DNA from: Diogma glabrata
Taxonomy: Eukaryota > Arthropoda > Insecta > Diptera > Cylindrotomidae
Assembly: GCA_963693315.1 (NCBI GenBank)
Contig: OY856188.1
Location: 250,623,394-250,687,393, forward strand
DNA length: 64,000 nucleotides
Direction: 5' to 3'
The position numbers were made by a program, and so were the translations under genes. The notes under the pieces are model-generated. The model worked only from the letters and a program-made list of their open reading frames with translations, did no database searches and was not told the origin of the DNA. Numbering within the stretch: the first letter of the stretch is position 1; each line of letters opens with the position of its first letter. Below are positions 22,617-34,966 of the stretch, piece by piece.

Positions 22617-22750
22617 TTTTTTTTTAATAAAATGTGTTGTGTAGTAGGCATGACAATATGTGCCACAAAAATATATAAAAACCTTTTAAGACCAACGTCT
22701 CACATCAACATGCGTTCTAAGGATGTTAATGGACGCAAAACTTTTTTTTT
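22617..22750 (-). mobile_element. 3' tail of a CR1-B LINE
   Basis: Read on the minus strand, it carries the conserved family end: GACGTTGGTCTTAAAAGG, a GGCACATATTG segment, CTACTACACAACACATTTTA, and then poly(A) (a T run before 22,627). Only the last codons and the 3' UTR remain. The first arm of the terminal hairpin is degraded. Confidence 0.75.
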
Positions 22751-24229
22751 GTTCATTTTTTATATTTTTGGATAAATAATGGATTACTAAACAATAAATC
22801 CTATCACATATAAAATATGACATAGGCCAATATTTCATGATAGGATATAGAAAAAAAAATAAGAGATAAAAAGCAAATTTGTTTGAAAAATTTGCAGGAA
22901 CAAAACTAAAATAGGATAGTAAATAATCCATCTAGTGGCCCAATACTTGATTATGTGACGCACTGCCTTCCTCAATGATTAAAGCCCAGATATAGAGTAA
23001 TATGAAGGCTCGTTGCTTTAAGCAAGCAACAGTGTTCCATCATCAAGGATTATTCCTTAGCTAAGATTGAGGGGGCTTTCGTTGACTGAATACAGTTCAT
23101 CCGGCAGCAACCCTAAGATACCACCTTGGCTAGTGATATCTCACTATCTTGGCTAGTGGTATGTAATATCTCACGTTAACTCATATGCCAATAGCAGAGA
23201 CTGGAGTACGCGAGGTTGTCACCCCCGTGGATCATTTCACCCGAGTTAGTTCATTTTTGGAATTCTTGAAGAGTAGGGTAGATGGTCATTAGTGATCCGG
23301 TAATAGGATAATAGTTAAATTTCAAAATGTGAGTTCAGTTATAATTAAAAAATTTTGATAATAACAATAAAAAGCAAAACCATAGCAATTACTTATAAAA
23401 AGATAACGAGCTGTCCTAAGGGTCAACTGTGTTTGTTGGAAAGATAACGGGACTTATTGTTTACTTATTTCTACGGCATCTAATAATAATATTTTGTACA
23501 TCCTAAACTTATCACCAAAACAGATAAAGCCAGTGATCTTGAGGTTCCTCGATTTCTATGGATCAATCAGCAAAGGAGCAAAAAGAAGAAAGCGTCGTTG
23601 TTCAACTACATAGAATAGGGAGGAGTGTCTCAGACATTTTGACATAATGGGATAAATCAACTAAATAATGTATAACATCATTTATTTATCTTTGTTTTGT
23701 TCTAAATATGTTTTTTTAAATTGTTTTGTATTTTTGGTTGTTTATAAATTAAATTAAAATGAATTGTTACTGTAATTATTTTAGGGAGAGCTTTGCCGAG
23801 GCTGATCTTCCTTCCGGAGATCCTGGGTGGTGTTTTGAGGCACGCTTTTTTTGGTTATTTTAAATTTGCTTGTGTGTAGAGGTTGGTTAGCAGAGTTCAC
23901 GCCAGCTTGAGATAGCGACGGGTGAATGCAGAGTATATTGCGTGTGCGACCAACTGGTGAACCTTCACGGATCACCAGATAAACTTCCTTCTACAATAGT
24001 TTATTATAGCTTTTCTATAATTTTAATATTTTTATTTTTCGATAGTTTTCATTTTCAAAAAGGTGTTTGTTCTATTTGATCTCATTATTTAATTGATGTT
24101 TTTATGATAAAAAAATTGGAATTTGTTATTTCATTTCATGTTTATATATTTATCAAAGTAATGCAATTTACAAGTACAACATATAGGCAATTCTTATGAC
24201 ATGTAATGTTGACTTGTAAAGATCGGTCG
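22751..24229. other. No gene; contains a short repeat shared with 55.3 kb
   Basis: ACCTTGGCTAGTGATATCTCAC (about 23,120-23,142) is repeated locally and recurs at 55,332-55,353 as ACCTTGGCTAGTGCTATCTCAC. A GC-richer patch at 23,780-23,990 has no identifiable product on either strand. Confidence 0.45.
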
Positions 24230-24800
24230 TACTTCGATTCCTGCTCTAAATTAAGAATCAAAACCATCTAAAAAACAACTCCATAAAAACAAATTATTAT
24301 CCTATTTCAGTTTTTACTATATATATCAAAATCAAAAAATCAAAAGCAAAAACATTTAAAGAAACTCCGTAAAGCAATATATTATATTATTTTTGATCCG
24401 AATCAATAATAAAAATTTGGACATACAAATATCAACGAGAGGATATGAAATGTTCATCAAAGTAAGCAGTCTAAATGAGATTGTGGTTGTTTAGAATGTA
24501 TTAAATGTGAAATTGTAGCCTTGATTGTAGCCTTGATTGATTTTTTGTAATATGAATAGAAATGGAGTGAAAAAAGATGTTGTTTTAAAAGAGAGAAATG
24601 ATTGTTTTTTTTTTCATTTTTTCTCATTCACAAAAGCAGTTGATTTGCGATCAAATGACGAAAGTTCTGAAATACAATTGAGCATGAGTGAGGGTGATTA
24701 ATGTATATTTGAAAAGAAACAAAGATAGAAAATTCTCGCCAATAAAACGTCAGGCAATCTGTTCGATCAAGTCAATTATTAGATACAATGTAAAATAGAT
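24230..24800 (+). repeat. Unclassified dispersed repeat, copy 1
   Basis: It aligns in the same orientation with 33,600-34,110. Shared landmarks are TTAAGAATCA, GAAACTCCGTAAA-CAAT, CATACAAATATCA, TGTTTAGAATGTATTAAATG and AATTCTCGCCAATAAAACGTC. It is diverged by perhaps a quarter and non-coding. It could be old LTRs, a MITE or a segmental duplication. Confidence 0.6.
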
Positions 24801-24917
24801 GATCAATTTTGATTTTGTGTTTGAACTAAAATTATTTAATTATCTAAAAGCTTTGTGACTTTAAATTTTAAAATTGAAAAAATAAAAACGATAAATATAG
24901 AACTTTATTTTATTAAT

Positions 24918-26397
24918 ATTGAATATTACTTCGGTCTGAAAGACCTAAGTATTGCATTCTAGAGCCAAAAGTGAAATTCTTACCCCCACTTTTTTGGCAT
25001 TTCTCGACGTTTTAAGTACTACTGATTCTAAAGAGGCAAAAAAAATGTATATCTGTCTGCCGGCCGTTCGGCCGTCAGTCATTGTCTTCGAAATCTAGAA
25101 AACCGCTGGAGGGATTTCAAAATTTTTTTTCTAAAAATCGGTAAACTCAATGGGCAGGTTTCGAAAGACGTTGTGTTCGATAACTGTACCGGAAAAGTGT
25201 CAAAAAATCGTCAAGTGCTTCAGAACAAGGAAATTTGCATATTTTGCTTAAAAAACGTACATTTTAAGTGCTTACGAGTAAGCACATTTAATTTGGGGAG
25301 ATCTTGATGGTCGGGATTGGTATGTGAGATCAAACACTAGATTATTGCATTCTAGGTTTGTCAAAAAAATGTTGCAAAGTGTGTCAAAAGAATTATTTTC
25401 ATTTATTTTTTTAGTAAATTTTTGGGAAAAAATATTAATTATTTGTATAACATGGGATGAGAACATAAAATTGAACATGTAAATTTTTGGTTTTATTGTA
25501 ATTTTTGAAATTTTTTTAGAATTTCGGAAAAATTTTGTATTTTTGATTTCGTTATAATTTTTGCAATAATTTCATGAATTTTGGGAAAAGTTTAAATTTG
25601 ATGTATTATAACTTTTGAAATATTTTTGGAATTTTGAAAAAGTTTGTATTTTTGATTTTATTATAATTTTTGGAATTTTGAAAAAAGTTTTTTTTTTTAT
25701 TTTGTTATAATTTTTGCAATATTTTTAGATTTTTGGAAGAAGTTTGAATTTTTGAAATATTATCAGAATTTTGAAAAAAAGTTTCAATTTTTGTAATAAT
25801 TTTTGAATATTATTAGAATTTTGAATTTTTTTTTGATTTTTTATAACTTGTGCAATATTTTAAGAATTTTTGAAAAAGTTTCAATTTTTGATTTTGTTAT
25901 AATTTTTAGAATATTTTTAGAACTTTGAAAAAAGTTTGTAATTTGATTTTGTTATAATTTTTGCAATATTTTTAGGATTTTGAAAATAAGTTTAAATTTT
26001 TTTTTTTATATTTTTGGATATTATATTTTTGGAATTTTGAAAGAAATGTGAATTTTTGATTTTGAAATATTTTCTCGAAAATCTAAATGGAGAGGTTTTT
26101 GAGTAGTTTGGTGATTGTATCTACAGCTTTTCATTAAATTATGTTTATTTATGATCTGTTATAATTTTCCGACAATGTTGTGATGTTTCGTATTAGTTTT
26201 GCAATAAATTTCTAAACAGAGATAAAATACTTGTACGTTTACAAAGAGTTTTATGTTTGATAAACATCTCCGATAACTAAAAACAATGTCCTCATAAAAA
26301 TTATATGCCGAAAACTATATCAAAATCCTTAACCCAGACCGAAGTCTTGATATCTCAGGGCTTGAACTTGCAGCCCCTTCATATTCTAATATTCAAT
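24918..26397 (+). mobile_element. Minisatellite-bearing transposon-like element, copy 1
   Basis: The ends carry ATTGAATATTA (24,918) and its reverse complement (26,387-26,397). Just inside these is ACTTCGGTCTG (24,928) with its complement CAGACCGAAGT (26,335-26,345). The head (24,928-25,480) includes a perfect GTGCTTAC-GA-GTAAGCAC hairpin. The middle (25,480-26,080) is a T-rich minisatellite of about 50-57 bp units of the type TTGATTTTGTTATAATTTTT. The tail holds CTTAACCCAGACC. A second copy lies inverted at 51,181-53,450. No protein is encoded. Confidence 0.72.
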
Positions 26398-26734
26398 TAT
26401 TTATCAAACTTTTATTTACAAATCATAAGATAAGACTGTTATACTAAAACACAGCTTTTGTTACCAGAAGATGCGGTTTTATTTTATATCTATAGCTCTA
26501 CCGTTACTTTTTAAAGAAAAAAACCAGAATTAAAAAAGTAGCAAAAATAAGGCTAGGAAAAAGGATTACATTAAATTTCAAGATATTACATTATATACAA
26601 TTAATTAAATAAACTAGTTGTGACATAACATCACTCCAATGGAAATTTCTTCCATCATAAATAATAAGACTGAATCTAACAAAATATGGTGTGCAATTTA
26701 TGGAATTTTTTGCTATCCACACAATTGTCGATTT

Positions 26735-26923
26735 CTGAATCGCAGATTTCTGTCCTCTCTCCAGGATGTCAGAACAATGCGTGGAGCAGACATACACAGC
26801 GACCACCAACTGGTAATAGCAACATTCAAAATTAAACCAGCCGCTGTGAAACAAAATAAGTCTAATCGGAGAAAAATCAACACCAATAGATTGAGAAACA
26901 AGAACATACACGACATCTTCAAA
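26735..26923 (+). pseudogene. LINE-X endonuclease end, left part of a split element
   Basis: The residues RRFLSSLQDVRTMRGADIHS and SDHQLVIATFKIK are the end of an AP-endonuclease-like domain, with the catalytic SDH, followed by NRLRNKNIHDIFK. The next residues of the same protein continue at 29,404, beyond the inserted CR1-A element. The rest of the 5' part is missing or decayed. The family resembles the RTE-like LINEs whose RT reads DLDYADDICLL. Confidence 0.7.
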
Positions 26924-29403
26924 CCATCCATTCTTGGAGACTTTAATATTCATAATAAAGAATGGCTTAAGTATTCATCGCGCACTGACGACGTAGGAAG
27001 GCAAGCCGAACTGATACTCGCAGATTATCACGGTTTGACGCAAATGATAGAGTGTCCCACTAGAATCGCAGACAATTCACATCATAACAATAATTTGCTG
27101 GATCTGTTTTTGACAAACGAACTAGATACTACGAAGACAAAAGTAGAACAACCCCTCGGAACATCGGACCATTTACTAATAGTGCAATTTACATCACCGA
27201 CACAAATTAAAGCAAATCCTCGACGGGTTTGGAACTATAAACGCGCTGACTGGGAGGGACTGAGAAACTTTTATGATGAAACACCTTGGAAAACTATTTG
27301 TTGTGTTGATCAAGATCCTAGCACATCGGCAATAAGAATTTCTGAAATCATAAAAGAAGGAATGCGGCGGTTTATTCCAAATCGATTAATCACTCCTAAA
27401 ACTGAGCCTTGGTTCACACGGGATGTTGATGAGGCAATGAGGAATAAACGCAAAGCATTCAATAGCCGAGCACCCATCTGGCTCACGTAGTTTCTTTCAG
27501 GCAGTTAAATCAGTCCAGAGCAATTTTATTCGATCCTCTATTCCAACCTTAGTTCTGAATGACATTCCCGTGAGCGACTCGAAAGAGAAAGCGGATCTTT
27601 TGGGTCGTATTTTCGCAGAGAACTCAAACATAGTTGAACCCCCCCCCCCCCCCCATTCTCCTACACTCATTCCCCCAGTTGTAACGAAAATGAAACCAAT
27701 TATTTTTCGTTGTAACATTGTACGGAAAATGCTTCTTTCTCTCAATATCAACAAATCTGCTGGCCCCGACGGTATTCCACCCCTCATTCTTAAAAACTTT
27801 GCTAGACAACTAGCTCCAATTTTAACAAAAATTTTCTATTTATCTTATAAAACTGGAATATTTCCCGATTCTTGGAAGCTGGCCAGCGTTCAACCCATAT
27901 CAAAGAAAGGCAGTAAGATAGACCCTAACAATTATAGACCAATTGCAATTCTGTCGGTTTTGGCTAAAATATTTGAAAATATGTTAACTACAATCTATTA
28001 GATTATTTGGAAATGTCGCGAATTATTGATGATAAGCAGTATGGTTTTCGTAGAAGTCATGCAACAGGTGATCTGTTAGCCTACGTATCCCATCTCTGGA
28101 ACAAATCGCTGGAAAACCACAGTGAAACATTTAGTATTTCACTTGACATTTCTAAAGCATTTGATAAAGTGTGGCATAAAAATCTTATAGCTAAATTAAA
28201 ATCTTATGGCATAGACCATCTTACTGTCTCATGGATTAATAGTTTTCTTACAGGTCGCCAATTTCATGTTAATTTAGATGGTATCACATCCAATATTTTC
28301 ACAACCAATGCTGGGGTTCCCCAAGGTTCGGCACTCTCACCAACCTTGTTTCTTCTATACATTAATGACTTACTTATTTCCACAGTGCACCCAATCCATA
28401 GTTTTGCTGATGACAGCACATTACATGCATCACATGCATCTCCTAAATTTCGACCTCATACTGCAGTTACCAATAATAGAGAGCTGCTAATTGATTCCAT
28501 CAACAAAGATCTGGAGCGTATAATGGAATGGGGTGATCGTAATCTTGTTTCATTTAATCCAACCAAAACCAAATTATGCCGTCTTTCACGAATAGAGCGA
28601 CATAAAAATTTTCCTATTAAAATAAACCATGAGGAATTGCATGAGGTTGAATTAGTTAGACTTCTTGGAGTGGATGTTCAAAATAACCTGAAATGGAATA
28701 AACATGTGTTCAACCTCGCTAAATCTGCAATGCAAAAATTAGGATTCTTGAGTCGATGTAAAAAGTATTTCAATCCCGAGCAAATTTTGCTAATCTTCAA
28801 GTCCTTTATTCGTCCATGTATGGAGTACTGCTGTCATGTTTGGGGAGGTGCTTGTCAGTCAACAATAAAATGTCTAGACTCTGTACAGAGAAAAGCAATG
28901 CGGTTGATTGGTAATACCGAACTAACGGACCAGCTTGATTCACTCCAGCACAGAAGAAATGTGGCTGAATTGTCAATCTACTATAAATATAACTTTAGCG
29001 AATTCTCCTCTAAGGAAATTCAAAATATCCTTCCATCGTGTGCGCAATTTAATCGGCGAACAAGAACTTCAGAGTTATCTCACCCATTTGCTGTCCAAAT
29101 ACCTCGTTGTAGAACTGTGTCCTTCCAAAACGACTATTTTAATAGAGTGGCCAAATTATGGAACTCAATGCCTTCCTCTGAATTTCCCGATGAATTTTTC
29201 CCTCAGGCATTTAAAGCAAATGTCCATCATCATTTAAAAAAATTAGTATAGTTATCCCTATATCCCCATTCCTTCCATTTTCCTCATCTCCTTCCTTTAT
29301 AGTTGACATGGTATCTTCGGATATTCAAAGAGTCTAAATAATGAATATTTCATATTTAGTGTGCTAAACATGTCTAACTAATTAATAAAAAAAAAAAAAA
29401 AAA
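26924..29403 (+). mobile_element. 5'-truncated CR1/L2-like LINE (CR1-A) inserted in LINE-X
   Basis: It begins within the endonuclease at ILGDFNIHNKEWL and ends with the 3' UTR (TGACATGGTATCTTCGGATATTC) and a 17-base poly(A) at 29,387-29,403. LINE-X coding sequence abuts on both sides: ...IFK on the left and SLQLNLSG on the right. The flanks share AAA (26,921-26,923 and the end of the A run), so any target duplication is tiny or hidden in the tail. A related tail is at 9,845. Confidence 0.85.
26931..29251 (+). pseudogene. CR1-A endonuclease/reverse transcriptase, broken by frameshifts
   Basis: The endonuclease C-terminal half reads ILGDFNIH, LLDLFLTNE and TSDHLLIV. It runs in frame with the LINE-X remnant to 27,490, where a stop and frame change occur. 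The RT starts in a second frame (27,489-28,001) with AGPDGIPPLILKNF and NYRPIAILSVLAKIFE, across a run of 17 C at 27,638-27,654. A third frame (from about 27,990 to 29,251) has SLDISKAFDKVWHKNL, GVPQGSALSPTLF, SFADDST and the C-terminal IRPCMEYCCHVWG. About 760 codons remain. Only two or three indels separate the frames, so it is moderately recent, but it cannot make a full protein. Confidence 0.85.
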
Positions 29404-31226
29404 TCGCTCCAGCTCAATCTATCAGGACATGAAGCCAGCAATATTGATCATAAATGGGAACAAATTGAAGCAGCCTACATCAACACTGCTACAGATGTGC
29501 TCGGATACCAAGACAAGTCCCGCAAACCATGGATTAGCGATGATACTTGGAAGAAAATTGAAGAACGTCGACAGCTCAAGGTGCAACTATGTCACCAAAA
29601 CACAACCGAAGCGCAGAGTAAATATGAAAGTATAGCTAAACAAGTGAAAAAGATGGCAAGGAATGATCGCAGAAAATACACAGAAGACATTCTCAAGACT
29701 GCTGAAACAGCAGCCGCAAATAGAAATATGCGCATGCAACATCAATGCGTAAGAAAGGCCACAAACAAGTACACGTGTACCCCAACAATAAAGAATGAAT
29801 CTGGTGAAATCCTAACAACAACCGAACAGCAGCTTAATAGATGGAAAGAATGCTTTGAAGACACCAACCAAAATAACGAGGAAACTTTCCAGCCTGCAGA
29901 TGGCACTAATACGAAACTATCAACACCCATCCACTGACGGAGCGGGAAGTTAGAAGTGCCATACAGAAACTGAAGAACAACAAAGCAGCTGGTACAGACA
30001 ACATACCAGCGGAAGTATTCAAAGCAGATGCAGCTAACACAGCTGAAATCCTAACACCACTATTAGCTGACATATGGAGCTCTGGAAAAATACCGGACAA
30101 ATGGAAAGAGGGTTTAACCATAACAATTCCCAAGAAAGGTGATCTAAGAGAATGTAAAAATTGGCGAGGTATATCCCTGCTCAACACCACAATGAAAGTA
30201 TTAGCGATGATCGTTCTGGAAAGAATATCTTCATCAATTAACAAGAAACTAAGAAGCGAACAAGCTGGCTTTAGACCAGGCAGAAGCTGTACAGATCATA
30301 TCAACACAATCCGTATCATCGTCAAACAATCTAACGAATGGAATTCGCCACTGTATCTACTCTTCGTGGACTTCGAGCGGGCGTTTGACACAATCAACAG
30401 AACTGCTATCTGGAAATCACTTTGTGAAATGGGCATCCCAAATCAGATAATTGATCTAATCACGGAAATGTATCAGAATGCTGGGCTTAAAATTCAATAC
30501 AAAGGACAGCAAAGTGATAAGTACTTTAACAACCGGGGAGTAAGGCAATGCTGTGTGTTATCACCGCTACTATTCCCCATAGTACTAGATAGTGTCACGC
30601 GAAAGCTCGAGAATGAAAGTCCAAATGGCATCCAATGGGGACCATTAAGACGGCTCAATGATCTAGACTACGCAGACGATATCTGCCTGCTTACACACAG
30701 ACATGTCGACATGCAGCAAAAAATACAGAAGCTATCAATCCTTGCACATGAAGTTGATCTCAAAATCAACATCACCAAAGCAAAGCTAATGAGACTGAAC
30801 ACCACCGTTAGTACACCAATCAACATAAATAATACACAAGTCGACGATGTCAACAAATTCGTATATCTTGGTTGTACTGTAGCGAAAACAGGCGGAACAG
30901 AAGAAGACATCCGTCAACGCATTAACAAAGCACGAAACACATTTAACTTGCTTCACAAAGATTTGGAATGCGTCCGTCCTGTCAAGAAAAACAAAGCTAA
31001 TCCTTCAACGCATGTGTTAAGTCAGTACTGCTGTATGGATGTGAAACATGGAAACAAACACAGAAGATCACAAATAAACTTCAGGTGTTTGTCAACAAAT
31101 TCCTAAGAAAATTAATCAAATGCTTCTGGCCGAACACCATCAGTAACGAAGAACTTCTGCGGCAAACTGAGCAGACGCCCTATGCTCCTAAAATGGAGAT
31201 AAAGGAAAAAAAAAACAAATTTTGTT
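29404..31226 (+). pseudogene. LINE-X reverse transcriptase, right part of a split element
   Basis: Continues the protein cut at 26,923. The linker reads WEQIEAAYINTATDVLGYQD. After a frame change near 29,900 the RT has KLKNNKAAGTDNIPAEV, NWRGISLLNTTMKV, AGFRPGRSCTDHI, VDFERAFDTINR, VRQCCVLSPLLF and LDYADDICLL. Another frameshift near 31,000 leads to VLLYGCETWKQT and FLRKLIKCFWP. The copy stops abruptly near 31,200 in a purine/A-rich stretch. RQG is changed to RQC in motif B. The family is probably RTE-like, from the DLDYADDICLL signature. Confidence 0.78.
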
Positions 31227-33599
31227 AGATTTAGTCTTGTTACATTATGTGTTATGCAGTTATGTGAATGCCAGATAATTGCTTTAGGATGATGTTTAAG
31301 GGATATGAGATAAAAATGCATAATTTTTGTTTTAGAACTAAAGATCAAGTGTTGCACTGAAAACTCTTTTTCATGATAATTAAATCAAACTAAATATCTT
31401 CAACAGCATTTTACATTGAGGTGGCACCGTAGCAGAATGCCATGTTATCTGCAAAAGCAGAAATTTGACCATATGCATATAAGACAAGATTATGGGCATG
31501 TGTATTATTAGGCATTTTTGTGAGCAACTAAAGTCAAGTACGGCTAAATTTTTTCACTATTACGATTTGCTGCGGAAACGATATTCTAGTTCGAAAATTT
31601 TCACACAAAACACAACACCGAATAGAAATGGTTGATATATCGATATGATCACCATGCTAGTGTATGAACCTTTCTTTTCGAGCATTTAAAATATTCTAAG
31701 TGGTGCAGGTGGCGAGTCTAGGTACATGTATCAGAAGAGATCACTTTTTGTTAAAGTTACTCTTTTTGTTGGTCAGCTGGTTGGATACATTGTGCTTAAT
31801 AAGGATGAGTTTGCAAATTGCAGGAAGTTCAACATGGTTGCATATCAGCTTAATATCAATTTCATATGGGTGTTCAACTCCTTTTCATATCAAACCACAT
31901 CTCATCAATATTATAGAAAATGTACTATTTTTTTAATTTCTCGAATAATATATTTCGGTTGATTATATTCATTATAAGTAGGTAGACCTAGTTTCCTTTT
32001 GATTTAATATTATTATTTATCTGTTTTATTAAGAAAAGGAGTTTCCTGCTACTCTATATATGTATATATATTCATATTTTACGACTCAACAGTTGTAAGT
32101 GATTCAAATGTAAATCGATTATAGCGAAAAGAAAATTGATTTTTAATTTATTTACTTCTAATACGATAGTTTTTGAAAAGAAAAGAAATTCGTTATGGTT
32201 TCGATGTAGCTATTATATTCAGGATGAATGCAGTTCCTATTCTATATGTATTATTTGTTATTGTGCAATTTAGATCATGCCTACATATTAATAATTCATT
32301 TAATATAATTTTATTATATATTTCTGCATCAAAAATTTTTTTAAAATATATTTATAAATCAAAAAATATTTATATTTTATGTAATATGTTAATTATAATT
32401 ATCATTTAAAATAAATAAAAAAGCCTATTCATAAAATTTTGTTGTAAGAATTATGATAAACTTAGCAATTAAATTGACTTGACGGGTTAATCTTAATTTT
32501 TAAAGAACGGTTTAAAAACACGAAATTGATACATTTTCTTGTATAATAATTTAAAAAGCAAGAGTATATGTTAATTGTTATTTAAATACTTGATTTTTTT
32601 CAATGGTTAAATAATTTTTATTCATGGATTAATTCAGTATAATTGAATAAGTGTTAAGATGTTTGAAAGAGAAGAGTTTTATAGAAAACAGTTTTGACGG
32701 TTTACTGCAACATTTTTACAATAGAATGCCATATGATATGATACACTGCAATGTCAAATATAAGTGAAAATTTCAATTTGTAAGCCACCTGTTTGTGTGA
32801 TTTACTGCAACTTTCTTTATATTATAGCAAATCCTTTTTAGAAATGGCCAACTGTCAGATTTAGGTGTTTGTGAGACAATGTCTAACGTGAAGAACCGAT
32901 GGTATGGTAATTAATTATAATTATTAACTTAATATGAATCGAATAGTTTTCCTGCGACTTTAAATCCCGCTTGCTAATCTCTAGGACACTCAATGCACGA
33001 ATGTACGAGTCATATGAACGTTAGTACCTAAATCATCAAGTGACTAAGAGTTAATATAAAACCTCGTTTAAACAGAATTATTGTTCTTATATATTGCAGA
33101 GGAAGAACAAAAAGATCGTTCGTTAAAATATCCACAGAAAACATTTCACAAAACTACGTAAGTAGCAATCGGTTACATTACATGCGTCGTCATATCGTGT
33201 TTAATACTAATAATCAATCATTTAGGAACTGCAAAACTACTCAGGAAAAGCTTATTAAAATTTCAATCATTAATTTGGCGATTAGTGATCAGGAATGAAA
33301 TCATAAAGGACGAAAAAGAAACCTCCACTATAGGAAAATTTGACCATTTCCCCAACCCGTGAAAGTTAATGGTCGATAACTAAGACCAAAAGGGACAAAC
33401 TATTCGTTAGGAGTTTGTAGATATCATAGAGTTGAATGTTATGAATCCATAAATAATTCCTGGTGTAAATGATAATTAATAATAATTGTTGGTGCAAATA
33501 ATAAAGGAAATTCTAGAATTAAAAATTATTGATTATTGAAAAATGTTCTATAATAAATACAACTCTGTAGGCTCTGTTAGCAACGAGGCTGTAACGACC
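31227..33599. other. No recognisable gene
   Basis: AT-rich sequence with several short open stretches, including two overlapping 78-codon ones near 31,700-31,962. None shows a motif, signal peptide or repeat shared with the window. Confidence 0.45.
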
Positions 33600-34110
33600 A
33601 GCCTTATTTCCATTTTCGCTCTGTATTAAGAATCAGAATCATCAAAGTAATTCACTGTCCTATTTTAATCTTACATATCAATATGAAAATCAAAGAAAAG
33701 AAAACATTCAAAAAAACTCCGTAAATCAATTTATTATTTTATTTGACCTACCTTAATAATAAGAAGTTGGCCATACAAATATCATAAATGATACGATCAA
33801 AGTATTCAATGTAAATGAGTTTGCAGTTGTTTAAGATTTATTAAATGCTAATTTTAACATTTTGATTTTCGTATTATGATATAAAAACGCGAAAAGAGGT
33901 TTTGTTTTGGAGAAGAATAGTTATGATATTTTCCCGGTTTTCTTCATCTCAATTAACTAAAACTGCATTTTAAGATCATGTGGTGGACTTGTTGAGTAAT
34001 TATTGGACGTGAAAGTGATCAAGGTATATTTAAAGAGAAACAGATATAAGAAATTCTCGCTTATAAAACATCGATCAATCTGTTCGAGTGATCAATTTTA
34101 CAATTTTTTA
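33600..34110 (+). repeat. Unclassified dispersed repeat, copy 2
   Basis: Same orientation as 24,230-24,800. It includes TATAAAA at 34,062-34,068, followed about 10-15 bases later by ATCAATCTGTTCGA; the first copy has AATAAAA at the same place. That arrangement is promoter-like, but there is no downstream reading frame. Confidence 0.55.
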
Positions 34111-34532
34111 TAATTTAAAATTAAATTATTTGTTATTGAATTTGATATTTTGATATTTATATTTTTTTAATGCAATGAATATTGGTAAAAATTGTTGAAT
34201 AAATCATTTGGCAAATAAAATGAAAATGAAAAATAAATTTAATAAAGCAAATTCAATTACATATATGTGAAAGTTTTTATTCAGATGAAGTAATAACGAA
34301 ACCATTTAACACAATTTTTATATCTAATGACCACTGTGTTCGTTTCACTTCTCGTCGTTACATGTTTAATGCAAATATTCGTAAATCTAATGTAAATCAA
34401 CAAACAACCAAATAAATCAAAGATATTTCTGAGCTTTGGAATAGAAATAATTATTGGCGTCTAGATAAATTCGATCAGACCGTGAGAGCATACATGCCAA
34501 ATTGATAAACCTCATTTAATTTTATGGACACC
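34111..34532. other. No recognisable gene
   Basis: AT-rich flank between the dispersed repeat and the RTE target site. Nothing identified. Confidence 0.45.
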
Positions 34533-34703
34533 GTCAACTGAACAAGGGTAGCGAAAATCCGAAATTCTACGTCCACGCCGTGCTACCTGGGTAACGCTAA
34601 CAGAATTAGGTTGGTGTAGTTGAGAGGGGCAGAGTAAATACTGCTTATACTCAATGATTCTGCACCATGGCGAGTCATTGGCGCCATAAAACCAATGCAA
34701 CTC

Positions 34704-34865
34704 AAGCGTCTGTTCTCCACGTTAGGGGCGGCTTGGAGCGGGCGTCTGTTTTGGATCAAGCGGCTCGCTATATAAATGTGTAGGAAGCGTCTGTTCTCCA
34801 TGTTAGGGGCGGCTTGCAGCGGGTGTCTGTCTTGGATCAAGCGGCTCGCTATACAAACGTGTAAA
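34704..34865 (+). repeat. Two tandem 81-bp monomers in the RTE 5' leader
   Basis: AAGCGTCTGTTCTCCA starts at 34,704 and again at 34,785, each followed by GTTAGGGGCGGCTTG and GGATCAAGCGGCTCGCTAT. RTE copy 1 has a single monomer (about 172-262). Variable monomer number in the 5' leader suggests a promoter array, by analogy with monomeric LINE promoters. Confidence 0.8.
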
Positions 34866-34966
34866 AAGGTTGTTTCTGGTGACCTTAAGATGCAGAACGA
34901 ACCCATTCACGAAAATTTGGGTTGGGCGAAGGGCTAACACCCCATTTCCGTAAAAAAATTATTGTC

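Noticed and set aside
25480..26080. CRISPR-like array of regular repeats
   Set aside because: Units are contiguous, diverged, AT-rich minisatellite repeats without unique spacers, in an animal genome.
26639..27490. A 283-codon open frame that looks like one protein
   Set aside because: It is a chance fusion of LINE-X and CR1-A endonuclease tails made by an insertion, so it is annotated as two pseudogene parts.
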